Assembly: GCF_000710915.1 (NCBI RefSeq)
Contig: NZ_BAUA01000106.1
Span: 1-58,107 of the forward strand
Direction: 5' to 3'
Length of the DNA: 58,107 bases
DNA from: Nocardia brasiliensis IFM 10847
GTDB lineage: Bacteria; Actinomycetota; Actinomycetes; Mycobacteriales; Mycobacteriaceae
The notes beneath the pieces are model-generated. The model saw only the letters and a list, made by a program, of their open reading frames with translations. It did not search any database and was not told where the DNA came from. A program made the position numbers and the translations under genes. This document shows, one piece after another, positions 47,184 through 55,156 of this stretch; position 1 is the first letter of the stretch, and every line of letters begins with the position of its first letter.

Positions 47184-47869
47184 AGAACTCCGATGTCGTC
47201 GGTCGAATCAACGGTCGGTCCGGGCGACGACGCTGCCGCACCGGACACGGGAGAAAGGTTGTCCCCCAGGCGCACGAGCCGGTCCGCGCACACGTTCAAC
47301 AGGGGGATGTCATGACTGATGAACAGCACGCCGACACCGGTGCCCGCCAGGGCGGTCACGGTGCGGGCGACCGAGGCGGTGGTGGCCGGGTCGAGCATCG
47401 AGGTCATCTCGTCGCACAGCAGGTAGTCGGGCTCGGACGCGAGCACCCGGGCGACTGCGGCTCGTTGCAACTGGCCGTCGGAAACCTGCGCCGGATACCG
47501 GTCGAGCAGATCCGGTGTCATGCCGACGGATTCGAGCACGCGCTCCCAAGCCACCGGCCCGCGCGCGAGTTCGGCGATGGACCGGCGCAGGGTCAGCCGC
47601 GGATCGCAGGACCGCCGCGGCGACTGGAACAGCATCGCGATGCGCCCGGTATGCCGCCGGGGCAACGGGCTCCCGTCACAGACGACCCGACCGCCGGTGG
47701 GTTCGCGAAGACCGGACAAGACCTGCGCGAGTGTGGTCTTACCGGTCCCCGAGGGCCCGGTCAGCCCCACCACCTCACCGCGCGCCAGCTCGAGCGACAC
47801 CCGATCGAGGACCAGACGTCCGCCTAGTCGCACCGAAACCGACTCGGCCGCAAGCGATCTTCTCGTCAT
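47180..47869 (-). CDS. ABC transporter ATP-binding protein (NikE/OppF-like)
   Basis: 229 residues. Walker A GPSGTGKTT (about 38-46), Q-loop FQSPRRSCDP, Walker B YLLCDEMTSMLDP and switch His in FISHD. The signature motif is VSDGQLQRAAV, with Asp in place of the second residue of SGGQ, a deviation seen in some NikE/OppF subunits. Shorter than typical OppF because it lacks the C-terminal oligopeptide-transporter extension. Pairs with the ATPase gene upstream (ATGA overlap). Confidence 0.92.
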   Translation of the reverse strand: MTRRSLAAESVSVRLGGRLVLDRVSLELARGEVVGLTGPSGTGKTTLAQVLSGLREPTGGRVVCDGSPLPRRHTGRIAMLFQSPRRSCDPRLTLRRSIAELARGPVAWERVLESVGMTPDLLDRYPAQVSDGQLQRAAVARVLASEPDYLLCDEMTSMLDPATTASVARTVTALAGTGVGVLFISHDIPLLNVCADRLVRLGDNLSPVSGAAASSPGPTVDSTDDIGVL

Positions 47870-48702
47870 GCTGCTCCGTAGCGGAAGTCCGCGGGCAGGT
47901 TCACCAGTTCAGGTGTGCGATACGGCAGCGGGTGCAAGCCGTTCTCGGGCAGGGCGGCCAGCAGATCCTTCGTGTACGGATGCGCAGGTGCGGTGAGAAC
48001 CTGCTCGGCACTGCCGGTTTCGACGATCCGGGACGCGTACATCACCGAGATGTCCGTGCAGATCTGCGCGGCGCGCAGGGCCGTCAGGTCGTGCGTGACG
48101 AGCAGTACGCTGCCGCCCGCTGCGGCGAATTCGCCGAGCAGGCCCAGGATCGCAGCCGCCCGCGCGGCATCGAGCGCCGAGGTCGGCTCGTCGGCGATGA
48201 TGAGCGTCGGATCGCCCGCCAGCGCGAAAGCCAGCGCCGCTCGCTGCGCCATACCGCCCGAAAGTTCGTGCGGGTACCGGCGCAGCACGTCCGCGGTCAA
48301 CCCGACCCGGTGCAGCAGGTCGCCCGGCTCGTGCGCGGTGCCCAGGCACCGGATCGTTTCGGCCAGTTGCGGTCCCAACCGCCGGACCGGCGTGAAGTAC
48401 GTCATCGCCGACTGCGGGACCCAGGCCACCGAGCGTCCCCGTGCCTGCCGGATATCCGCCGCGGAGTAGGTCCGCCCCGCTGCCTCGAGTGCCACGGTGC
48501 CGGTCGTGCGGGCACGTTTCGGCAGCAATCCGGTGATGGTTGCGGACAGCATGGATTTCCCGGAGCCCGATTCGCCGATCAAACCGTGCACCGTGCCGCG
48601 CGCGACCGTCAGGTCCGCCTCGGTCACCGCATGCACGATGCGGCCGGGGCCCAGCGGTATTCGTACCGACACCCGCTGCAACGTCAGCATCACCCCGTTC
48701 AT
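47866..48702 (-). CDS. ABC transporter ATP-binding protein (NikD/OppD-like)
   Basis: 278 residues. Walker A GESGSGKSM, Q-loop VPQSAMTYFTPV, signature LSGGMAQRAALA, Walker B LIIADEPTSALD, switch VTHD, and the C-terminal oligopeptide/nickel transporter domain (AHPYTKDLLAALPENG). ATG at 48702 overlaps the permease stop by ATGA; the longer open frame upstream is out of register with any start. It forms a heterodimeric motor with the next gene. Confidence 0.93.
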   Translation of the reverse strand: MNGVMLTLQRVSVRIPLGPGRIVHAVTEADLTVARGTVHGLIGESGSGKSMLSATITGLLPKRARTTGTVALEAAGRTYSAADIRQARGRSVAWVPQSAMTYFTPVRRLGPQLAETIRCLGTAHEPGDLLHRVGLTADVLRRYPHELSGGMAQRAALAFALAGDPTLIIADEPTSALDAARAAAILGLLGEFAAAGGSVLLVTHDLTALRAAQICTDISVMYASRIVETGSAEQVLTAPAHPYTKDLLAALPENGLHPLPYRTPELVNLPADFRYGAA

Positions 48703-49556
48703 GCCGAAACCTCGTGGCGCAGTTGACCGTTGCGCTGCCAATGCCTGCCGAGCACCGAGACCGCCAGCGCGACGAGCACCAGCACCCCCGCCGGAAAGAC
48801 CAGTAACCACCAGTCCCCCAGCAGTATCGACGCCTGCGCGTCCGAGAGCAGCGTGCCGAGCGAGGCCCGGTGCGGCGGCAGGCCGACGCCCAGGAACGAC
48901 AGCGTCGACTCGTGCCAGATCGCGTGCGGAATCAGCAGCACGACGCCGACCAGCGCCTGCCCCAGGGCGGGCGGAACGAAGTGCCGCCGGACAATGCGCC
49001 ATCCGGGCAGCCCGCGCAACCGGGCCGCCTGTACGAATTCGGCGTGCCGCAGTGCCAGCACCTCACCCCGCACCACCCTGGCCACCGAGGTCCAATGGGT
49101 GAGCACGAGCGCGGCGACGATGGCCGGCACCGAGCCGCGGTACATGGCCACGACCAGCAGGGTGAGCAGCAGGCTCGGCAGCGAGTTCATCGTGTCCACC
49201 GCACGCATCGCGATCCGGTCCCACCAGCCGCCGAGCGCCCCCGCGCTCACTCCGACCAGCAGGCCCAGAACCGCCGAGCCCAGCGCCGCAGCCGCAGCGA
49301 TCAGCAGCGAGACGCGCATGCCCTCGGCAACGCGGACGAACACGTCACGCCCGGCACTGTCGGTGCCGAAGGGGAATTCGAGACCGGGCGGCCGCCTGCC
49401 GACGGAGAAATCGACCAGCGCGTTGTCGACCGGCCGCAGCAGCGGCACCAGCCCGGCGTACAGCACCGCGAGCACCAGCACGCCCACCGCGAGCACGGGA
49501 ACTGTTGCACGCCAATGTCTCCTGGTCGACCGCTGGGTGGTCCGCCGCTCATCCAT
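48699..49556 (-). CDS. ABC transporter permease (NikC/DppC-like)
   Basis: 285 residues, six membrane helices. The N-terminal OppC region is followed by the FGTDSAGRDVFVRVAEGMRVSL segment diagnostic of DppC/NikC permeases and the coupling-helix EAA region (EFVQAARLRGLPGWRIVRRHFVPPA). The ATG at 49556 overlaps the previous gene by 8 bases. Confidence 0.93.
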   Translation of the reverse strand: MDERRTTQRSTRRHWRATVPVLAVGVLVLAVLYAGLVPLLRPVDNALVDFSVGRRPPGLEFPFGTDSAGRDVFVRVAEGMRVSLLIAAAAALGSAVLGLLVGVSAGALGGWWDRIAMRAVDTMNSLPSLLLTLLVVAMYRGSVPAIVAALVLTHWTSVARVVRGEVLALRHAEFVQAARLRGLPGWRIVRRHFVPPALGQALVGVVLLIPHAIWHESTLSFLGVGLPPHRASLGTLLSDAQASILLGDWWLLVFPAGVLVLVALAVSVLGRHWQRNGQLRHEVSA

Positions 49557-50523
49557 CGGCGTCGATCCTCGGATCGATGGCCACGCCGATCGCATCGGCG
49601 GCCAGGTTGCCGAGCAGCACCACCGCCGTGACGAGCAGCGTCAGCGCGGCGAGCAAGGGGAAATCCAGTGCGCGAGCGGCAGTCACGGTCGCCGCGCCTA
49701 CGCCCGGCCAGCTGAACACCGTCTCGATCACCGTGGCGCCGACCACCAGTTCCGGCAGTCTCGCGCCGCACAGCGCGAGGAACGGCGCCACCGACACCGG
49801 GAGCACATGCCGGAAAGCGATGACCCGCCACGGCAATCCCCGTGCTTTCGCCCCGGTTACGGCGTCGCTGTCGAGGCTGTTCGCCACGGTCTCCCGCAAC
49901 CCGAGCACCAGCCAGGGCAGCTGCGTCACGCCGAGCAGTACGGCGGGCAGCACGAGATGCCGGGCCGTCGATCCGACGCCGACGCCGCCACCCGGATCGG
50001 TCAGACCCGAGGCCGGAAACCAGCGCAGGGTGGTCGCGAAGACCAGCACCGCGCCGAGCGTGAGCACGAACGGCGGAACAGACTGCAACACAACGGCACC
50101 CGCGCTGATGAACCGATCGGTCAGGCCGTCGCGACGCAGTCCGGCCCAGGCGCCGAGTGCGGCCGCGAGCACCAGCGCCACGAGGCCGCCCAGCACGCCG
50201 AGCAGCACACTCCAGGGCAGCCGCTCGGCGAGCACCTCGGCGACAGGCTGGCGGTAGGACCGGGAGGTGCCCAGCTCGCCCCGCATCAGGTCGCCGAGCC
50301 AGGACCACCACGCGCCGAACCAGCTGCGGTCCAGCCCGAGTCGATCGCGCAGCGCCGCGCGCTGCGCCTCGTCGAAGCCGTCCCCGTGCGGGCCGAGGTA
50401 GGCGTCCAGTGGATCGAACGGGCTGGCCGCCGCGAGCGCGAACACGGCGAGCGAGACCGACCCGGCCAGCGGTACCGCGACGATGAGCCGTCGAACGATC
50501 AACCTGCCCGCTCTACCAGCCAT
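49549..50523 (-). CDS. ABC transporter permease (NikB/DppB-like)
   Basis: 324 residues, six membrane helices. Typical DppB/NikB features: N-terminal helix LIVRRLIVAVPLAGSVSLAVFAL, a periplasmic insertion with RDRLGLDRSW, GELGTSRSYRQPV, and the EAA loop DSDAVTGAKARGLPWRVIAFRHVLP. The ATG at 50523 overlaps the stop of the binding-protein gene by one base, which fixes the start over an in-frame one 13 codons earlier. Confidence 0.93.
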   Translation of the reverse strand: MAGRAGRLIVRRLIVAVPLAGSVSLAVFALAAASPFDPLDAYLGPHGDGFDEAQRAALRDRLGLDRSWFGAWWSWLGDLMRGELGTSRSYRQPVAEVLAERLPWSVLLGVLGGLVALVLAAALGAWAGLRRDGLTDRFISAGAVVLQSVPPFVLTLGAVLVFATTLRWFPASGLTDPGGGVGVGSTARHLVLPAVLLGVTQLPWLVLGLRETVANSLDSDAVTGAKARGLPWRVIAFRHVLPVSVAPFLALCGARLPELVVGATVIETVFSWPGVGAATVTAARALDFPLLAALTLLVTAVVLLGNLAADAIGVAIDPRIDADG

Positions 50524-52130
50524 CACCGGGTCCAGCGCGCGAGCCCGTACCACGGGCCCCACGCGACGCCGTGCGAATGCGGCTCCAGCGCAGTCGGTGT
50601 GACCCGCCAGCCGTTGTCGCGCAGCACATAGACGTGGTTCGTGGTGACCAGCGCGAGCATCGCGGGCGCGTTGTGATATTCCGCCTGCAGCTGCCGGTAC
50701 AGCTCGGCGCGCCGTTGTGCGTTCGTCTCACCGCGGGCGGCATCGAGCAGCTGATCGATCTTCGGGTTCACGTAATCCGAGGCGTTGTCCCACTTGGAGC
50801 CGACACCCGGTGCGGCGTAGCGGGAGTGCAGTTTGGTGTAGAGCTGGCTGTCCACCGTGTAGGGCTGACCGCCGCCGCCGAGCAGGAACGGGGTCTGCGC
50901 CAGGTACTCCGGCGTCATCTTCTTCTTGTCCACCGCGACCGGGGTGATCTCGATGCCGACCTTCTTCGCGTCCGAGACCACGGCCATCGTCAGATCGCGC
51001 CGCAGCACCTCCGTCGGATAGTAGGCGATCTCGAAACTCGCGCGCCGCCCGTCCCGTGCCCGGATGCCGTCCGCACCGAGCCGCCAGCCCGCCGCGTCCA
51101 GCACCCGGGCCGCCTCGGCTCGGTCGAACCCGAAATCCTGTGCGGGGTCGTAGTTCTCGCCGTAGACCGGGCCCATCAAGGTGGACATCGGCGCACCGTG
51201 CCCACCGAGGATGTGCTCGACCATGGCCTTGCGGTCCACCGCGAAATTCAAGGCCTTGCGGACCGCGGGGTCACCCGCGACCGGGTTGCCACTCGGCAGG
51301 GTGATGGCGCGCCAATCGTTGCCAACCGCCGACACGACCCGATAGCCGTCTTCGGCCGCCGCCTGGGCCAGCTCGGGCGGCAGCACCGTGCCGTCGGCCC
51401 CGTCGCGCAGCTGACTCGCTCTGGCGTTGTCGTCGTCGCTGCGGCGCACCACGAACTTTCGCACCTGGGCGCGCTCGCCCCAGTAATCGTCACGAGCGGT
51501 GAGAATCACCTGATCGGGGCGGGATTCGGTGAGGACGTACGGTCCGGTCCCGATCGGGTGCCGGTTCAGCTCGGCCTGATCCGCGGGTCCCGGGGTGGCG
51601 AAAGCTTCTGCCGGCGCGATCGCCAGGAACAGTCGATGGTCGAAATCGGCGTAGACGCCGGACAATTCGAACTCGACCGTATCCGGGCCGGTCTGCACTG
51701 CCCGCTTCAGGAAGTCGTAGTCCGCGGCGATCGGTGCGGCGAACACCGGATCGATCAACGAGTTGTAGGTCGCGACAACGTCTTCGGGCCCGAACGTGGT
51801 GCCGTCCGAGAAGCGCACTCCGGTGCGGGTGTGCACCCGCCAGCGGGACAGATCGCCGCCGACCGGCTCCGGCGCACCCACTGCCAGCACCGGCACGGCC
51901 GCCGGGATCCGATCGGTCACGCCCTCCTCGATCCGGTACAGGCTTTCGAAGATCTTCGACTCGCCGTTCTTCCCCGCGCCGAGCAAGGGGCTGAAGTCGC
52001 CGAGTTCCTCGGTGTCGATCACCACGAATTGGTCAGGATCGCTGGATTTTTCCCCCGGTGCCGAGCAAGCGGTCAGCCCTACTACGAATGCCGTTGCGGC
52101 AGCACACATCCCGATCCGAAACAAAGCCAT
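50523..52130 (-). CDS. Solute-binding lipoprotein of the nickel/oligopeptide ABC importer family
   Basis: 535 residues. A lipoprotein signal ending in LTAC (Cys22) anchors it to the outer face of the membrane. The SBP family 5 core shows SRWRVHTRTGVRFSDGTTFGPEDVVATYNSL and NRHPIGTGPYVL. Relatives bind peptides, nickel or opine-type metallophores (NikA, CntA). As first gene of a nine-gene overlapping operon that also makes diaminopropionate, it most likely captures a metal-loaded metallophore. A Zur-box-like operator lies 19 bases upstream of the ATG. Confidence 0.93.
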   Translation of the reverse strand: MALFRIGMCAAATAFVVGLTACSAPGEKSSDPDQFVVIDTEELGDFSPLLGAGKNGESKIFESLYRIEEGVTDRIPAAVPVLAVGAPEPVGGDLSRWRVHTRTGVRFSDGTTFGPEDVVATYNSLIDPVFAAPIAADYDFLKRAVQTGPDTVEFELSGVYADFDHRLFLAIAPAEAFATPGPADQAELNRHPIGTGPYVLTESRPDQVILTARDDYWGERAQVRKFVVRRSDDDNARASQLRDGADGTVLPPELAQAAAEDGYRVVSAVGNDWRAITLPSGNPVAGDPAVRKALNFAVDRKAMVEHILGGHGAPMSTLMGPVYGENYDPAQDFGFDRAEAARVLDAAGWRLGADGIRARDGRRASFEIAYYPTEVLRRDLTMAVVSDAKKVGIEITPVAVDKKKMTPEYLAQTPFLLGGGGQPYTVDSQLYTKLHSRYAAPGVGSKWDNASDYVNPKIDQLLDAARGETNAQRRAELYRQLQAEYHNAPAMLALVTTNHVYVLRDNGWRVTPTALEPHSHGVAWGPWYGLARWTR

Positions 52131-52148
52131 GTCAGCATCGTAGACTAC

Positions 52149-52169
52149 TGGTAATGATTTTCATTAGCA
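52149..52169 (-). promoter_or_regulatory. Zur-type (zinc uptake regulator) operator
   Basis: TGGTAATGATTTTCATTAGCA contains the perfect 15-bp palindrome TAATGA-TTT-TCATTA (52152-52166). Its first 15 bases match the actinobacterial Zur consensus TGAAAATGATTTTCA (from memory) at 13 positions. The site lies 19-39 bp upstream of the binding-protein ATG, over the expected promoter (TAGTCT and TACGAT -10-like boxes lie between it and the ATG). It does not resemble the IdeR iron box. A further TTTTCA/TGAAAA half-site (52170-52179) extends it. The divergent channel-like gene starts 100 bp away. Confidence 0.75.
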
Positions 52170-52268
52170 TTTTCAGTGAAACCGGACACATCCGTCGAGC
52201 CGGACGCGACATGTCCGCCGATGTCCGAATACCGCTCGAGTGGCTAATGGAGAGCTAATCTCCAGGCT

Positions 52269-53402
52269 GTGCCGATCAGGGATGCGGTCTCGGGCTTGGT
52301 ATCGAAGTGGAAGCTGCTGCTGTGGCTCGCCGCCACTGCGGTGTCCCTGCTGCTGGCCGCGGGCACCGTGTACTCGTGGACGCACGCGGCGAGCAAACAC
52401 GCACCGGTCGCGGAGATCGGCACCACGGTGTCGACCTACGCCGAGGCCGAGGCGGCGGTGCGGCCGAACCTGCCGCAGGACCGGCATGTCCCCCGGCTGT
52501 CCACCGGCGTGCTGGTGAACTCGCTGCAGTTCGTCAACGCGCACAACGTCAAAGTGGTCGGACACATCTGGCAGCACGTACCGTCCGATTTCCCGGCGGA
52601 GATCGAGATCGGCGTGCAGTTGCTCGAGGCCGAGGACCCGCACAGCCCCAAGAAGGTGTTCGAGTACCCGCTCGGCGACTGGCGCGTGGTCGTCTGGTCG
52701 TTCTCCACCGTCATCCGCCAGCAGTTCCACTACCAGGACTATCCGCTCGACCACCAGGACATCTGGCTGCGCATGCGCCCGGTCGACATGATCCATCCGG
52801 TGCAGTTGGTGCCCTCGTTCGAATCGTTTCCGCCGTGGGACCCGCACGCGCTCAACGGGTTGGATCCCGGCCTGGTCTTCGGCGACTGGGAGCCGGAGTA
52901 CACGGTGTGGAGCCTCAACCACCAGGCGTACAGCATGCTCACCCACCCCGGGCTGGCCAATACCGACGAGCTGTACTTCAACGTCGGCGTCACCCGCGGG
53001 CTGCTCGGACCGCTGCTCGGCCGGATCGTGCCGGTGCTGCTGCTGGCGGTGCTGATGTTCCTCTCGCTGTTCGTCATCACCACCGACCCGGACCGGCGGC
53101 CGATCTCCGGCTTCACCGCGTTCGCGATCATCACCTTCTCCGTGTCCACCGTGCTGGTCGTCGCGGTCAACGACAACGCGGCCCGCACCGAAGTGGGCTC
53201 GGCGGGCATCTCCTACATCGAGTACTGGTACTTCACCCTGTATGTGATGACGCTGCTCGTGGCGCTCAACGCGACCCTGCTGCTGCACGGCACCTTCGGC
53301 AAGGCGCTGGCCTGGCGGGACAACTTGCTGCCCAAGGTGCTGTTCTGGCCGCTGTTCACCGCGATCATGTTCGCGGCCACGGTCGGATACCTCGGCATCT
53401 GA
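52269..53402 (+). CDS. Membrane protein resembling a pentameric ligand-gated ion channel
   Basis: 377 residues. An N-terminal membrane helix (about 14-36) is followed by an extracytoplasmic domain of about 190 residues and then four closely spaced membrane helices (TM1 about 240-262, TM2 275-297, TM3 318-340, TM4 350-372). The external domain contains FHYQDYPLDHQDIWLRM, which has the pattern of the Cys-loop region FPFDxQxxxLxx of pentameric channels, and the four-helix C-terminus fits too. Hence a channel-like receptor is my best guess, with low certainty about ligand or conductance. GTG start. Divergent from the Zur-controlled operon, so it may share zinc control. Confidence 0.6.
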   Translation: MPIRDAVSGLVSKWKLLLWLAATAVSLLLAAGTVYSWTHAASKHAPVAEIGTTVSTYAEAEAAVRPNLPQDRHVPRLSTGVLVNSLQFVNAHNVKVVGHIWQHVPSDFPAEIEIGVQLLEAEDPHSPKKVFEYPLGDWRVVVWSFSTVIRQQFHYQDYPLDHQDIWLRMRPVDMIHPVQLVPSFESFPPWDPHALNGLDPGLVFGDWEPEYTVWSLNHQAYSMLTHPGLANTDELYFNVGVTRGLLGPLLGRIVPVLLLAVLMFLSLFVITTDPDRRPISGFTAFAIITFSVSTVLVVAVNDNAARTEVGSAGISYIEYWYFTLYVMTLLVALNATLLLHGTFGKALAWRDNLLPKVLFWPLFTAIMFAATVGYLGI

Positions 53403-53411
53403 CCGGTTCCG

Positions 53412-54365
53412 TCACCGGGCCAGCAGCAACCATCCAGGCAACAGCACCAGCGCCACCAGTGAGGTCTTCGCGACGATCGACGCCGCCAGATCGATATCCG
53501 TTTCGTAGCGCTGGGCGAAGATGAACAGGTTCTGCGGCGACGGCATGGCGGCGATCAACACCGAATACGTCAGCCAGGCGCCGCGAATACCGAAGAGGTA
53601 CTTGCAGATCAGCAGGGCGAGCAGCGGAAAGACCAAGCATTTGAAGGCGATCAGCGCGTACTCGTCGCGCGCCGCGGCTCGCAGGCGCAGCCCGGAACCG
53701 CCCAGGTGCAGGCCGATCGCGAACAGCGCGATGGGCGCGGCCGCGTTGCCCGCGAACGCCAGCGCGTCCAGCAGCCAGTGCGGCACCGGCACGTCGGCCA
53801 CGTTCGCACCGATACCGAGGTAGCAGGCCACCACGATCGGCGTCAGCAATGCGGCGCGAATCCCGCGCACCGCGGCGGCGATCGGCCGCTGCCCGCCCAG
53901 ATCATCTTGTCCGGCACCGAATTCCATGACGGCGATGACCACGACGGTGAGCACACAGACCTGGAGCAGGATGATCGGAAAGATCGGCGCGGCATCACCG
54001 AACAGCAGCACGAACACCGGAATCGCGAAATAGGTGGTGTTCACCTGCACCCCGGCCATGATCCGCAGCGCGATCCCCCGGCTGTCCGCGCCGGTCACCC
54101 GCCGCGACCAGAACCCGACCACCAGCATGCCGGCCAGCGCGGTGACCAGATACGCGGCGATGGCGCGCGGATCGAACAACCGCCCGAGGTCACTCGAATA
54201 CAGTGCCCCCGCCAGATAACAGGGAATCGCGAACAGAAACGCGAAGTCGGAGAACGCCTTCGAGACCTCGGCGCCGATGATCTTGCGCCGCGCGAAGACG
54301 ACGCCGCCGCCGAACACCAGCGCCACCGGCGCGAGCTTGCCGATAGTCGTCGCGATCTCGCTCAT
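53412..54365 (-). CDS. AEC family (auxin efflux carrier-type) transporter
   Basis: 317 residues, about ten membrane helices. Features: N-terminal APVALVFGGGVVFARRKIIGAEVSKAFSDFAFLFAIPCYLAGALY, conserved mid-region NTTYFAIPVFVLLFGD, and the C-terminal MPSPQNLFIFAQRYETD. AEC proteins export or exchange organic acids such as malate or auxin-like compounds. The ATG at 54365 is 2 bases after the TetR stop, so both are co-transcribed and the TetR is its probable regulator. Convergent with the channel-like gene (9 bp gap). Confidence 0.88.
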   Translation of the reverse strand: MSEIATTIGKLAPVALVFGGGVVFARRKIIGAEVSKAFSDFAFLFAIPCYLAGALYSSDLGRLFDPRAIAAYLVTALAGMLVVGFWSRRVTGADSRGIALRIMAGVQVNTTYFAIPVFVLLFGDAAPIFPIILLQVCVLTVVVIAVMEFGAGQDDLGGQRPIAAAVRGIRAALLTPIVVACYLGIGANVADVPVPHWLLDALAFAGNAAAPIALFAIGLHLGGSGLRLRAAARDEYALIAFKCLVFPLLALLICKYLFGIRGAWLTYSVLIAAMPSPQNLFIFAQRYETDIDLAASIVAKTSLVALVLLPGWLLLAR

Positions 54366-54367
54366 CC

Positions 54368-55069
54368 CTAGAGCCCGAGCGACCGGACCAGGTCCAGCAT
54401 TTCGGCGTGATAGAGCTTCGCCGGGTCTTGCGATTGCGGCACCAGGTGACCGTAGACCTCGAGCGCGATCAGCCCGTGCATCCGGCCCCACATCCGCAGC
54501 GCCAGGCTCAGCGCCGCGGGCGGCAGATCGGGAAAGTCGTTGCGCACGTGGGCGACCAGGCCCGCATCGAAATCGGACCAGTCCTCGTCGCCGACCGTCT
54601 GCCGCGCCGCTGCGTGCGGCCAGGCCGCCGCGGCCAAGCCGACGAGCCCGGTGCAGGCCCGCAGTTCGGCCGTCGTCGCGGGTCCGCCGGGCGGCGGCTG
54701 GTAACCGGCCACCGGATCGCCATAGATGAGCCGGAACTCCGCGGGATGCGCGATCGCCCAGTCGCGCACGGTCTCTCCCCACGCGACGATTCGTCCCGCG
54801 GGGTCGGCGGCGGGCACCGCGTCCCGCGCGGCCTCGACCCGATCGACCAGCGCGGTGTAGACATCGGAGATCAGCGTGGAGATCAGGTCGTCACGGGTGG
54901 CGTAGTAGCCGTAGATGGCGCCCGCGGTCATGCCCATCTCGCGGGCGATGGCGCGCAACGAGACCGCGTCCGGGCCGCCCTCGGCGAGCAATTGCAAGGC
55001 GATCGCCTTGATCTCGTCCGACGCTTGCGCACGTAACCGCTCTCTGCGACTCCTGACTGCCTCGACCAC
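54368..55069 (-). CDS. TetR family regulator with WHG-type C-terminal domain
   Basis: 233 residues. HTH at about 15-62: IKAIALQLLAEGGPDAVSLRAIAREMGMTAGAIYGYYATRDDLISTLI. The C-terminal part (WAIAHPAEFRLIYGDPVAGY...RMWGRMHGLIALEVYGHL) is the TetR_C_33/WHG type. GTG start. Divergent from an NAD(P)-binding protein with 87 bp between them; ACAGCG/CGCTGT arms flank that promoter. It heads an operon with the AEC transporter. Confidence 0.9.
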   Translation of the reverse strand: MVEAVRSRRERLRAQASDEIKAIALQLLAEGGPDAVSLRAIAREMGMTAGAIYGYYATRDDLISTLISDVYTALVDRVEAARDAVPAADPAGRIVAWGETVRDWAIAHPAEFRLIYGDPVAGYQPPPGGPATTAELRACTGLVGLAAAAWPHAAARQTVGDEDWSDFDAGLVAHVRNDFPDLPPAALSLALRMWGRMHGLIALEVYGHLVPQSQDPAKLYHAEMLDLVRSLGL

Positions 55070-55072
55070 GGT

Positions 55073-55112
55073 TTGACACTCTACAGCGTTTGGCTACTAT
55101 CATCCGCGCTGT
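55073..55112 (+). promoter_or_regulatory. Promoter of the NAD(P)-binding gene with overlapping inverted repeat
   Basis: TTGACA (55073-55078), 16-bp spacer, TACTAT (55095-55100). ACAGCG (55083-55088) and CGCTGT (55107-55112) flank the -10, a likely site for the divergent TetR protein, whose start codon lies 3 bp from the -35. Confidence 0.6.
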
Positions 55113-55156
55113 TACTGAACGGCGTGTAGTAAATGAACAGCGTTGAGGGAGTGATC

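Noticed and set aside
44869..47241. A 790-codon open frame across the SbnH and SbnB genes
   Set aside because: Only the part from 46212 downward resembles a protein (SbnH-like). The upstream part is an out-of-frame reading of sbnB; the GTGA junction at 46209-46212 gives the real start.
52149..52169. Iron (IdeR/Fur) box at the metallophore promoter
   Set aside because: The sequence has no resemblance to TTAGGTTAGGCTAACCTAA and fits the Zur core much better.
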